From Pararhizobium sp. IMCC3301 (GTDB lineage: Bacteria; Pseudomonadota; Alphaproteobacteria; Rhizobiales; GCA-2746425): DNA of 64,000 nucleotides. Both the position numbers and the translations under genes were made by a program. Location of the stretch: positions 2,447,001 to 2,511,000 of the forward strand of contig NZ_CP132336.1 of assembly GCF_030758315.1 (NCBI RefSeq). Direction: 5' to 3'. Below, piece by piece: positions 7,553-15,584 of the stretch (position 1 is its first letter; each line of letters starts with the position of its first letter). The notes beneath the pieces were generated by a model, which worked only from the letters and a program-made list of their open reading frames with translations, was not told the origin of the DNA and ran no database searches.

Positions 7553-8985
7553 ACGAGCATGTAACCTGCATCCGTGCAGCAGACTGGATCATTGGCTGGA
7601 ACCGTGAGACCGGGCAGCACGATTATCAGACAGGCGGCGATGTCGTCTGGAAAGGCGACCGGCTGCTGCAGGTCGGCGGGCACTATGACGGGCCGGTCGC
7701 AACCGAGATCGAGGGCGCTGGACGCCTCGTCATGCCCGGGTTGATCAACATCCACTGCCACCCCTCGCAAACCGCGATCTTCCGGGGTTATGTTGATGAA
7801 TTCGGCAACCCCATGCTGTTCTACAGCTCCCGCCACCCGTTCCGGCAGAACTTCATTCACGATCATGCGGCGCAACTGGCATCGGCGCGCTACGGTCTCG
7901 CCGAACTGCTATCAAATGGCACGACCTCGATTGTCGATCTGAGCCATGCCTATCCTGGATGGCTTGATCTGCTGGCTGATAGCGGATTGCGCGCCTGGGC
8001 GGCACCGATGTTTCGCTCGGCGCGCTGGTGGACCGACACCGGGCATGAAACCAAATATGACTGGGCACCGGATTTAGGGCAGTCGGCCTTTGAAGAGGCT
8101 CAAGCGGTAATGCAGACTGCCGAGACCCATGAAAGCGGGCGCTTGTCTGCGCTGGTTTCTCCGGCGCAGGTTGATACCTGCACCAAGGAACTGCTGGTGG
8201 CAGCCGCTGAACTGGCGCGTAAAACCGGACGGCCTTTGCACACCCATGCGGCGCAAAGCTATCCCGAATTCAGGGGCATCAACAGACGCCTCGACATGAC
8301 ACCGGTTGAATATCTCCACCAGATCGGCTTCCTCGGACCGACCACGATCCTGGGTCACGCTGTCTTTACTGACGAACACCCCTGGCTGAACTGGCCGCGC
8401 CGCAATGATCTGGCGCTGCTTGCCGGCACCGGTACGTCGGTGGCGCATTGCCCCACTGTTTTTGCCCGCGATGGCACCATGATGCACCATCTGGGCGCCT
8501 ATATGGATGCCGGTGTCAACATTGCGCTGGGCACCGATACCCACCCGCAAAACCTATTCGAGGAAATGCGTCTGGCGGAAACACTTGCCCGTGTCGCGGC
8601 CGGACCGCGCCACACCGCAAACACGGCGCGGGTGTTTCACGCCGCCACGATCGGTGCGGCAAAATTGCTCGGACGAGATGACATCGGCCGTCTTGCCGCC
8701 GGTGCCAAAGCCGATCTGGTGGTGTGCGATCTGCGCGAACCCAATATGCGGCCGCTACGCGACCCGCTGCGAAACCTGATCTATTCCTCGGGCGGACGCA
8801 GCGTTCGCGATGTTTGGGTCGACGGCCAGCAGGTCGTAGCCGAGGGAACGGTTCTGACGATCGACTGGGATGCTGCTGCCGACGCATTGCAGGCCGAGCA
8901 GGAGCGCACCGCCGCCAGCGTTCCCGCGTTGGATACAATCAGCCCACTATCGCTTGAGATGAGGACGGGTGCTGCGCCGGATTAA
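7528..8985 (+). CDS. ATZ/TRZ-type amidohydrolase (deaminase/chlorohydrolase superfamily)
   Basis: A 485-residue cytosolic metal hydrolase of the COG0402 group (guanine/cytosine deaminase, S-adenosylhomocysteine deaminase and triazine hydrolases). The metal-site series is intact: INIHCHPSQ (HxH), LHTHAAQS, ILGHAVF and ALGTDTHPQN (aspartate), with mononuclear spacing. The C-terminal LAAGAKADLVVCDL strand is typical. GGAG precedes ATG 7528 by 8 bases, inside the DctM gene. The natural substrate is probably an aminated or amidated heterocycle brought in by the TRAP system. The exact reaction cannot be read from the sequence; cytosine- or guanine-deaminase-like activity is an alternative. Confidence 0.88.
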   Translation: MATQDAILNEHVTCIRAADWIIGWNRETGQHDYQTGGDVVWKGDRLLQVGGHYDGPVATEIEGAGRLVMPGLINIHCHPSQTAIFRGYVDEFGNPMLFYSSRHPFRQNFIHDHAAQLASARYGLAELLSNGTTSIVDLSHAYPGWLDLLADSGLRAWAAPMFRSARWWTDTGHETKYDWAPDLGQSAFEEAQAVMQTAETHESGRLSALVSPAQVDTCTKELLVAAAELARKTGRPLHTHAAQSYPEFRGINRRLDMTPVEYLHQIGFLGPTTILGHAVFTDEHPWLNWPRRNDLALLAGTGTSVAHCPTVFARDGTMMHHLGAYMDAGVNIALGTDTHPQNLFEEMRLAETLARVAAGPRHTANTARVFHAATIGAAKLLGRDDIGRLAAGAKADLVVCDLREPNMRPLRDPLRNLIYSSGGRSVRDVWVDGQQVVAEGTVLTIDWDAAADALQAEQERTAASVPALDTISPLSLEMRTGAAPD

Positions 8986-9114
8986 AATTGTCCAGATCGT
9001 TCGCTGCTCCAAATGACCGCACTTCTTTGATATACTGATAGTCGTCGGTCAGGCCATGGTGCTGAATCGTCAGTCGCGGTGCCGGTGCTGGTCGCTGCTG
9101 GCAGTAAACCTGTT

Positions 9115-9700
9115 CTACGCACAGAGCGGTGAGCGCTGCCGCAGCAGGTAGCGGCTCGCTGGTTTTTCGTTCCGATGTCCGCCATCGCAAACCACTGTAC
9201 CGCGCAGCAGGGTTTTTACCCGCCAGCCGGTGATTTCCATACCTTCATAAGGCGCGTAATCGGGGCGGTGGTTGGGATCGGTATTTGTGATTGTTCTTTT
9301 TAAGGCCGGGTCCCACAAGCTCAGGTCCGCATCACTCTCCACGGCAATCGTGCCTTTTTTGGGGTACAGACCATAAATCCTGGCGTGATTTATGGCGGTC
9401 AGTTCGACGAAACGGCAGGCGCTGATACGGCCAGTGGCGACACCCTGCGAAAACAGGATCGGCAACCGCGTCTCGTCCCCTGGAATGCCATCTGGAATCC
9501 AGCGAAAACTGGTCGATCCCTTGGCATTCAGCTTGCCTTCCGGATCATCATAGCGGAACGGGCAATGATCGGAGGAAAACAGGTCAGAAATGCCATTTTC
9601 GATGCCTTCCCAGCAGGCCGCCTGACTGGCCAGATCCCGCGGCGGGGGCGAGCAGACAAATTTTGCACCTTCCCATCCTTCCCGATCCAGCATTTCAGCG
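9115..9700 (-). pseudogene. C-terminal remnant of a hydantoinase/dihydropyrimidinase
   Basis: About 190 residues match the C-terminal 40 percent of D-hydantoinase/dihydropyrimidinase. EMLDREGWEGAKFVCSPPPR is followed by SSDHCPF (metal-ligand aspartate), PILFSQGVATGRIS, NHARIYGLYPKKGTIAVESD and ADLSLWDPALK. The upstream part with the HxH motif and carboxylated lysine is absent. At about 9693-9700 the sequence switches into the N-terminus of an IS110 transposase on the same strand. The enzyme would have opened cyclic ureides such as hydantoins. The fragment cannot be active. Confidence 0.82.
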
Positions 9701-9818
9701 CTCTGAACCCAGCTGGATTGTTGGGAAACCGGGCTGACGCGCCCGTGTTGGACCGATGCACGTCCAATTGATCTTTCGAAATGTCGATGCCGATGCTATC
9801 CTTCATTGTCTTCGTCAT
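9690..9818 (-). mobile_element. Truncated IS110-family transposase (N-terminus only)
   Basis: ATG 9818 is preceded by AAAGGAC. The protein opens MTKTMKDSIGIDISKDQLDV, and its GIDxSK segment with the first catalytic aspartate is the hallmark of the IS110/IS1111 DEDD transposases. A further segment, FPNNPAGFRALKCWIGK, follows. After about 43 residues the match stops and the DNA becomes the hydantoinase remnant. The rest of the RuvC-like domain and the Tnp domain with its serine are missing, so the element is dead. Only the 5' end of the IS and perhaps its upstream non-coding part remain. Confidence 0.75.
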
Positions 9819-10160
9819 GTCCTTTGCTTGTCGTGCAGAGCCTCTGGCTGCTGCGTATCCGTTCAGGCCTCATGCGAAGACGACGGCTGATCAAACTCTA
9901 AAACGGTCCATCACGACCAAGCGTTTCACGATCCAGCCGCCGCCACTGCACGCCACCAAATCTTGGCGTGCAGTGGCTCATTGTTCCCACAACAGCCGAC
10001 AAAATCTTAAGACAAGCGTTTCATCTTTACTTTGAGCCATTTGATGCTCCAGATCAGTTTATCGGCAAGGCAGGCGACGTAGCGCCCATTGCAATTCGGG
10101 GCTGCGCATCGGGCAAGTTGGCAAACCCGGTCAAATGATTCAATGTAACCATGAAACGCT
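9819..10160. other. Non-coding stretch upstream of the IS110 fragment
   Basis: This 340-base stretch has no supportable gene. In the IS110 group the region between the left end and the transposase start encodes the bridge RNA, so part of this DNA may be that former RNA gene. The one strong structure is the hairpin at 9943-9976. Toward 10152-10163 it ends in GAAACGCTCTA, a motif also present at 33672-33682. Confidence 0.4.
9943..9976. repeat. 13-bp perfect inverted repeat next to the IS110 fragment
   Basis: CCACTGCACGCCA and TGGCGTGCAGTGG form a perfect stem around an 8-base loop, 125 bases upstream of the truncated transposase start. It could be a stem of the former bridge RNA, a terminator without a T tract, or part of an unrelated element. 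Confidence 0.6.
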
Positions 10161-10254
10161 CTAGGACGTGAACCAGAAGTCGAAAGTCTGCATGGGTTGA
10201 CGAAATCGGTCCAGGGAACTTGTGTTCTCTCAATCACAACCCGGTTCGCTGCAT
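10161..10254 (+). repeat. 94-bp direct repeat, copy B
   Basis: Second copy of the element at 1996-2089, same orientation. The stretch from GCATGGGTTGACG through GGTTCGCTGCAT is nearly identical; differences cluster in the first third. It ends 66 bases before the nagB start. With copy A it brackets the racemase/DeoR/TRAP/amidohydrolase segment. Confidence 0.8.
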
Positions 10255-10320
10255 TGACCCGGTAAAGCAGTCGCGCTAAAGGTCAATTTCTGATTTTCAA
10301 CAAAAAACAACCGGTGCTGT

Positions 10321-11091
10321 ATGTTCGCAAGTCTGGCTGAGAATTCGTCTGAACTGGGTCAACAGGCGGCGCATGCCGGGGCCGCAAAGATAACAGAAGC
10401 GATCAAGGAGCGCGGCGAGGCCTTCGTCATTCTGGCCACGGGTGCCAGCCAGCTCGAAACGCTCGACGCGCTGATCGCAGCGCCGGATATCGACTGGTCG
10501 CGCGTGACAATCTTTCACCTCGATGAGTATATCGGCATGCCGGATACCCACAAGGCGAGTTTTCGCGGCTACCTCAAGACGCGCTTCATCAACAAGGTGG
10601 GCGCGCTCAAGGCCTTCGTGCCGGTCAATGGCGACGCATCAGATCTCGAAGCGGAACTGGCGCGCATCTCAAAGGTCATTTCCGAGGTCGTGATTGATGT
10701 GGCCTTTATCGGCATCGGGGAAAACGGGCATCTGGCGTTCAACGACCCTCCGGCTGATTTCGATACGACGCAGCCCTATATCGTCGTCCAGCTGGACGAG
10801 AAGTGCCGCCGCCAACAATCCAATGAAGGCTGGTTTGCCGATTTCTCCGAGGTTCCGACCGAGGCGATTTCGATGAGCGTGCGGGAAATCCTGCGCAGCC
10901 GCACCTTGGTATGTGCCGTTCCGGATGCGCGCAAGGCCGAGGCCGTCAAGAACGCCCTGGAGGGGCCTGTGAGCAATTCATGTCCGGCGTCCATCATTCG
11001 AACCCATGACAATACTTATCTCTTCCTCGATCCGGAGTCGGCCGCGCTGCTGTCACCCGGTACATTGGCAGCGCTGGCCTCAGAAACCTGA
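10321..11091 (+). CDS. nagB: Glucosamine-6-phosphate deaminase
   Basis: A 256-residue cytosolic enzyme converting glucosamine-6-phosphate to fructose-6-phosphate plus ammonia. Landmarks: [17 protein letters not shown] (phosphate loop), [13 protein letters not shown] with the catalytic aspartate, [20 protein letters not shown], and SMSVREIL. The length fits the short bacterial NagB form. No good ribosome site is visible before ATG 10321, and the gene starts 66 bases after repeat copy B, so the original promoter or first codons may have been replaced. nagA follows after 3 bases. The allosteric C-terminal part of enterobacterial NagB is absent, as in most short forms. Confidence 0.93.
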   Translation: MFASLAENSSELGQQAAHAGAAKITEAIKERGEAFVILATGASQLETLDALIAAPDIDWSRVTIFHLDEYIGMPDTHKASFRGYLKTRFINKVGALKAFVPVNGDASDLEAELARISKVISEVVIDVAFIGIGENGHLAFNDPPADFDTTQPYIVVQLDEKCRRQQSNEGWFADFSEVPTEAISMSVREILRSRTLVCAVPDARKAEAVKNALEGPVSNSCPASIIRTHDNTYLFLDPESAALLSPGTLAALASET

Positions 11092-11094
11092 CAG

Positions 11095-12273
11095 ATGAAA
11101 GCCAAAAGGCAGACCGAAAATTATACCATCGCGACCGCATTCGGGCCGGAGGGGGCGCCTGCCCGCTATGACATCGACGGTGCAGGGGAAATCCTGAGCG
11201 CTGACCCCAAGGCCGATGTGGAACAGGATGTGGACCGAGTTGTCACCCCGGGCATGGTGGACATCCAGGTCAACGGTTTTGCCGGCATCGATTTCAATGC
11301 GCCCGGCGTGACGCCGGAACGCATGGACGAAGCGCTGGCCGGGATGCTGGCCACGGGCGTGACCCGCTGCCTGCCGACGCTGATCACCGCCAGTCAGGAC
11401 GACCTAATTGCCCTTTTGAGTGCGCTCGACGACGCGGTTTCGCGCAGCAATCTTGGCCCGTTCATGGTCCCTGGCTACCACATCGAGGGCCCGTTCATGT
11501 CGCCGGAGGAAGGCTATGTGGGTGCCCATCCGGCGGCGCATATGCGTTCCGGCTCGCCCGATCTGGTTGTGGCGCTCCAGCGCGTGTCGACGCGGCCGAT
11601 CAAATTGATGACAGTTGCGCCCGAGATCGACGGCGTCATCGATCTGATCGCGTTCCTGCGGGGGCAGAACATCGCCTGCGCCATTGGCCATTCGGCGGCG
11701 TCCCGGACCCAGATCGACGCGGCGATCGCTGCCGGTGCGACGATGTCGACCCATCTGGGGAACGGAATGCCGCACATGCTGAACAAGAACGAGAGCTCAA
11801 TGCTGGTCCAGTTGGGACGCGACCAGCTGATGGCCAGCTTCATTGCCGATGGCATCCATATTCCCCGCGATATCCTGCAGTCATGGCTGCGCGCCAAGAC
11901 GCTCGACCGGGCAATGATCGTGACCGACGCCTCAGCCGCAGCTGGCGCGCCTGCCACGCTCAGCGAATTCACCATCGGTGCCCAGAAGATTTTCAGGCAC
12001 AAGGATGGGTCGGTGCGGCTGCCCGGGTCCAGCTATCTTGCCGGGTCTGCCGCCTCGATGGACGAAATGGTCCGAAACGTCATGCAATGGTACGGATTCG
12101 GTATGAGCGAAGTCATCAAACTGACCCGGGCCAACCCCTTGCGCGCCATCGGACTTTCCGCAAAAAATCCCCGGCCGGGGGAGCCGGCGGATTTCGTCGA
12201 ATGGGATTTGGGCGGCGGTCATCCGCATGTGGTGAAAGCGGTGATCGGACCCTGGAGCGTTGTGCCTGAATAG
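11095..12273 (+). CDS. nagA: N-acetylglucosamine-6-phosphate deacetylase
   Basis: A 392-residue metal-dependent amidohydrolase that removes the acetyl group from GlcNAc-6-phosphate and feeds NagB. Landmarks in order: VDIQVNGFAGIDFNAPGV, YHIEGPFMSPEEGYVGAHP with the metal glutamate, CAIGHSAAS, MSTHLGNGMPHMLNK, MASFIADGIHIP, and IVTDASAAAG with the catalytic aspartate. The first HxH is replaced by IQVNG, as in typical single-metal NagA. It sits 3 bases after nagB; the peptide-type ABC importer follows 220 bases downstream. Confidence 0.93.
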   Translation: MKAKRQTENYTIATAFGPEGAPARYDIDGAGEILSADPKADVEQDVDRVVTPGMVDIQVNGFAGIDFNAPGVTPERMDEALAGMLATGVTRCLPTLITASQDDLIALLSALDDAVSRSNLGPFMVPGYHIEGPFMSPEEGYVGAHPAAHMRSGSPDLVVALQRVSTRPIKLMTVAPEIDGVIDLIAFLRGQNIACAIGHSAASRTQIDAAIAAGATMSTHLGNGMPHMLNKNESSMLVQLGRDQLMASFIADGIHIPRDILQSWLRAKTLDRAMIVTDASAAAGAPATLSEFTIGAQKIFRHKDGSVRLPGSSYLAGSAASMDEMVRNVMQWYGFGMSEVIKLTRANPLRAIGLSAKNPRPGEPADFVEWDLGGGHPHVVKAVIGPWSVVPE

Positions 12274-12288
12274 GCGCCGGGGACGGGC

Positions 12289-12463
12289 TTGACAATGCGG
12301 CAAATTCTGCGACTGTTTGACAGGTTGATGATGGAAATGAGGTTTCCTCTCGGCCAATATTCTGCGAGAATCTCAGCGGCTTATAAGCGATCAAGAAGAA
12401 GTGCGTGACATCTGAAACAGATCACGAGCGCAGGCTGGTTCCAAAAGACAAAACGACTGCGCG
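12289..12463 (+). promoter_or_regulatory. Possible promoter region of the family-5 ABC operon
   Basis: A TTGACA at 12289-12294 lies just after the nagA stop and about 200 bases before the binding-protein start. The -10 box is poor (ACTGTT at 17-base spacing). No operator was recognised. The gap suggests the transporter has its own promoter as well as possible read-through from nagBA. Confidence 0.3.
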
Positions 12464-12496
12464 TTGCGGTTAACAGGAAAAACAGGGAGACTTAGA

Positions 12497-14443
12497 ATGA
12501 ACATGAGCTGGAGTTGGAGAGCACTGCAGGCCGGGAGTTTGGCCGTGGCGTTTGGCCTTGTGTTGGCGGCACCGCAACAGGCGGCGGCGCAAACTGAATA
12601 TCAGGAAGCGCCCGCACTGGCCGCATTGGTCGCAAGCGGCGAGCTGCCGCCGGTACAGGATCGGCTGCCGGAGGAGCCACTTGTCGAGCAGGTGACCGAT
12701 TCCATCGGCACCTATGGTGGCGTCTTGCGGCGTGGTTTCCTCGGGCCATCCGATCATAACAACTATACCCGCGTCGCCTATGACGCATTGTTGCGATTTT
12801 CACCGACCGGCGGTGAGGTGATTCCACATATCGCCAAGGGCTGGGAGTCCAACGCCGATTTTACGCAGTGGACAGTGTTACTGCGCAAGGGCATGAAATG
12901 GTCCGACGGCGCGCCCTTTACCGCCGATGACATCATGTTCTGGTATAATTCCATTCTGAAGAATGCCGAGCTGATGCCTTCCGTGCCCGTGTGGATGAGC
13001 AATCCGGACGGCTCGGTCGTGACCGTTGAGAAACTCGACGAGACTTCGGTGCGCTGGACCTTTACGCAGCCGAACACGGCGTTCCTGCTTGACCTGGCCA
13101 ACAAGGACGGGGCTGACAAGTCGATCACCAATCTCGCCTTCGCGCCAGCCCATTACCTCAAGCAGTTCCACCCTGATTTCACCGGTGCAGATGAACTTAA
13201 GGCCAAGGTGGCCGAGGCTGGCTTTGACAGCTGGGTGCAATTGTTTCAGGTCGAGGCATTGCCGCATCTGAGCGGCAATCGTCCAAGCACCGCCGCGTGG
13301 GCGCCCAATGGCACGACCGTAGGTGACGAAACCTTTGTGATCGAGCGCAACCCCTACTATTTCGCTGTCGATACTGAAGGCAATCAACTTCCCTATATCG
13401 ATGAGGTGAAGTTCACCTTCTTTGCCGACAAGCAGACGTTGAACCTGGCAGCCGTCGGCGGTCAGATCGACATGCAGGGCCGTCATATCGAGATGAGCAA
13501 TTATCCCGTGCTCATGGAAAACGCCGAAAAGGGCGGCTATCGCGTGGTCACCTATCCGACATTCGGTGGCTCCGATGCGGTTTTGATGTTTAATCAGACC
13601 TATAACAACGACCCGGCCATTGGCGATATTCTGCGGATCAAGGATTTCCGAATCGCGTTGTCCTATGCCATCGAACGCGAAGCGATCAAGGAACTCGCAT
13701 TCCTCGGCATTGGTGAGTCACGCCAGGGCGTTCCGGCACCGTTCCATCCCTATTATCCGGGTGACGAATATGCCTTCAAATATACCCAGCATGAGATCGA
13801 CAAGGCCAATGCGCTTCTCGATGGCATCGGCCTGACGGAACGCGACGGCGATGGGTTTCGCCTGCTGCCCAATGGTGAGCGGCTTGATCTCGAAATCAGC
13901 GTTGTGCCGGCATTTGCCAGCTGGGCGGATATTGGCCAGCTGGTCGTGGAAGACTGGGCAGAGGTTGGCGTCAGGGCACATATCGAACTGCGCGAACGTA
14001 CTCCGCACTTTGCCATGCGCGACACCAATGACCTGCAGATCGAAATCTGGAACGAGGATACGACAGGGTTCCCCTTCAGCGGGCAGCCCAATTACGATCC
14101 GCGCAGCCAGCCTGCCATGACCCTTGCACCCCTGGTGCGTCAGTGGGTCAACAGCAAAGGAGAAAAAGGCGTCGAGCCGACCCCCGAGATCCAGAGGATC
14201 ATGGATATTATCGACGAGGCCAAGGTTTCCAGCCAGGATCGCCAGATCGAACTTGCCCAGGAACTGTTCCGTATCTGGGCTGACAATGTCTGGGAGATCG
14301 GCACGGTCGGACTCACGCCGATGGTGCAGGGTGTCGTTGTTGTAAACGGCAAGCTGAAGAACGTCGCAGAAGTCGCCGGCAATGATTGGCCGCTGCGCAC
14401 CCCCGGCAATACCCGACCCGAGCAGTTCTACTTCGCAAAGTAG
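12497..14443 (+). CDS. ABC transporter substrate-binding protein, family 5 (peptide/oligosaccharide type)
   Basis: A 648-residue periplasmic protein. The signal peptide runs from MNMSWSWRALQAG to QAAAQT. Family-5 signatures follow: GVLRRGF near residue 80, WTVLLRKGMKWSDGAPFTAD, DIMFWYNSILKN, ALSYAIEREAIKELAFLG. AGGGAGA precedes ATG 12497; the in-frame ATG at 12464 has no site. It is longer than DppA/OppA (about 535). Long members of this family often bind oligosaccharides as well as peptides. With nagBA directly upstream, chitooligosaccharide, GlcNAc-peptide or muropeptide uptake is a fair guess but not shown. Confidence 0.9.
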   Translation: MNMSWSWRALQAGSLAVAFGLVLAAPQQAAAQTEYQEAPALAALVASGELPPVQDRLPEEPLVEQVTDSIGTYGGVLRRGFLGPSDHNNYTRVAYDALLRFSPTGGEVIPHIAKGWESNADFTQWTVLLRKGMKWSDGAPFTADDIMFWYNSILKNAELMPSVPVWMSNPDGSVVTVEKLDETSVRWTFTQPNTAFLLDLANKDGADKSITNLAFAPAHYLKQFHPDFTGADELKAKVAEAGFDSWVQLFQVEALPHLSGNRPSTAAWAPNGTTVGDETFVIERNPYYFAVDTEGNQLPYIDEVKFTFFADKQTLNLAAVGGQIDMQGRHIEMSNYPVLMENAEKGGYRVVTYPTFGGSDAVLMFNQTYNNDPAIGDILRIKDFRIALSYAIEREAIKELAFLGIGESRQGVPAPFHPYYPGDEYAFKYTQHEIDKANALLDGIGLTERDGDGFRLLPNGERLDLEISVVPAFASWADIGQLVVEDWAEVGVRAHIELRERTPHFAMRDTNDLQIEIWNEDTTGFPFSGQPNYDPRSQPAMTLAPLVRQWVNSKGEKGVEPTPEIQRIMDIIDEAKVSSQDRQIELAQELFRIWADNVWEIGTVGLTPMVQGVVVVNGKLKNVAEVAGNDWPLRTPGNTRPEQFYFAK

Positions 14444-14462
14444 ACAGCATCGGATTGAGAAT

Positions 14463-14493
14463 ACCCTCCCGGCGCGAAATGGGCCGGGAGGGT
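14463..14493 (+). terminator. Intercistronic hairpin after the family-5 binding-protein gene
   Basis: ACCCTCCCGGC and GCCGGGAGGGT form a perfect 11-bp GC-rich stem with a 9-base loop, 20 bases after the binding-protein stop and about 40 before the permease. No T tract follows, so it is more likely an mRNA-stabilising or attenuating hairpin than a full terminator. Confidence 0.65.
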
Positions 14494-14534
14494 GGTTCCG
14501 GGCAGGACTGCATATTCATTGAGAGGGCCAGCCA

Positions 14535-15524
14535 GTGCTGTTCTACGTCGTCAAGCGGCTGCTGCTGTTACCGCCGCTCTTGTTCGTGTTTTCCATTATC
14601 GCTTTTGCGCTCATTCAGGCCCCACCCGGCGATTTCGTTACCAGCTATGTTGCCGAACTGGCCGCTTCCGGGTCCTCTGTCGACCAGGCGCAGATCGATG
14701 CGTTGAGGCAATTATACGGTCTCGATCAGCCCATGTATGTGCAATATGCCAAATGGCTGCTGCGCATGTTGCAGGGCGATCTGGGCATGTCGCTCGACTT
14801 TCAAAAACCCATCTCGGAACTGATTGGCCAAAGGCTTCTGCTGACGGTGGCGCTGGGCCTGTCGACCTTCCTGTTCACATTCGCCGTCGCCCTTCCCATC
14901 GGCATCATTTCGGCGACACGGCAATATTCCATCCTCGACTATGTCTTTACCGTCATCAACTATGTGGGAGTCGCCACGCCGACCTTCGTGACCGCCCTCG
15001 TCCTGATGTGGATCGCCTTCACGCAATGGGGCATCACCATTACCGGTCTGTTTTCCCCCGATTACGCTGATGCGCCATGGAGCTTCGCCCGAACGCTGGA
15101 TCTTATGAAACACATCTGGCTGCCAATGGTGATCCTGGGTCTCGACGGCACCGCACGACTGGCGCGCATCCTGCGGGCCAATCTGCTCGACGAGTTGAGC
15201 AAGCCCTATATGGAAATGGCGCGCGCCAAGGGCATGTCGGAGTGGAAACTGGTTTTGAAATATCCCTTACGTCTGGCCATCAATCCGTTGGTGAGCAGCC
15301 TTGGCTGGTATCTGCCACTGATATTTTCAGGCAGCCTTGTGGTGGCGACAGTGCTCAACCTGCCAACCATCGGGCCGCTACTGCTGCGCTCGCTCATCGG
15401 CCAGGACATGTTCCTGGCGGGGGCTATCGTGATGTCCTATTTCGGTCTGGCAGTCATCGGCACGTTGCTTTCAGACATCCTGCTGGCCTGGATCGACCCG
15501 CGCATTCGCATGGAGGGAGCGTGA
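14535..15524 (+). CDS. ABC transporter permease (DppB/OppB type)
   Basis: 329 residues with six predicted membrane helices. It has the DppB-type N-terminus MLFYVVKRLLLLPPLLFVFS, the conserved periplasmic segment IDALRQLYGLDQPMYVQYA, and the cytoplasmic EAA loop MARAKGMSEWKLVLKYPLR. It is the first channel subunit of the family-5 importer and partners the DppC-type subunit 60 bases downstream. GAGAGGGCC lies upstream of the ATG. Confidence 0.92.
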   Translation: MLFYVVKRLLLLPPLLFVFSIIAFALIQAPPGDFVTSYVAELAASGSSVDQAQIDALRQLYGLDQPMYVQYAKWLLRMLQGDLGMSLDFQKPISELIGQRLLLTVALGLSTFLFTFAVALPIGIISATRQYSILDYVFTVINYVGVATPTFVTALVLMWIAFTQWGITITGLFSPDYADAPWSFARTLDLMKHIWLPMVILGLDGTARLARILRANLLDELSKPYMEMARAKGMSEWKLVLKYPLRLAINPLVSSLGWYLPLIFSGSLVVATVLNLPTIGPLLLRSLIGQDMFLAGAIVMSYFGLAVIGTLLSDILLAWIDPRIRMEGA

Positions 15525-15584
15525 TTACGGCGGTGGCGATCAAGCGCCATCCACAGTCACGACATTTGACCCGGAGACGAACGC

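Noticed and set aside
8939-9190. Minus-strand ORF of 83 codons after the hydantoinase remnant
   Set aside because: No recognisable family, and it overlaps the ends of both flanking coding regions; treated as chance.
10007-10237. Minus-strand ORF of 76 codons across repeat copy B
   Set aside because: Only the repeat-derived IERTQVPWTDFVNPC part is shared with copy A; flanks differ and no family is recognised, so I do not call it a gene.
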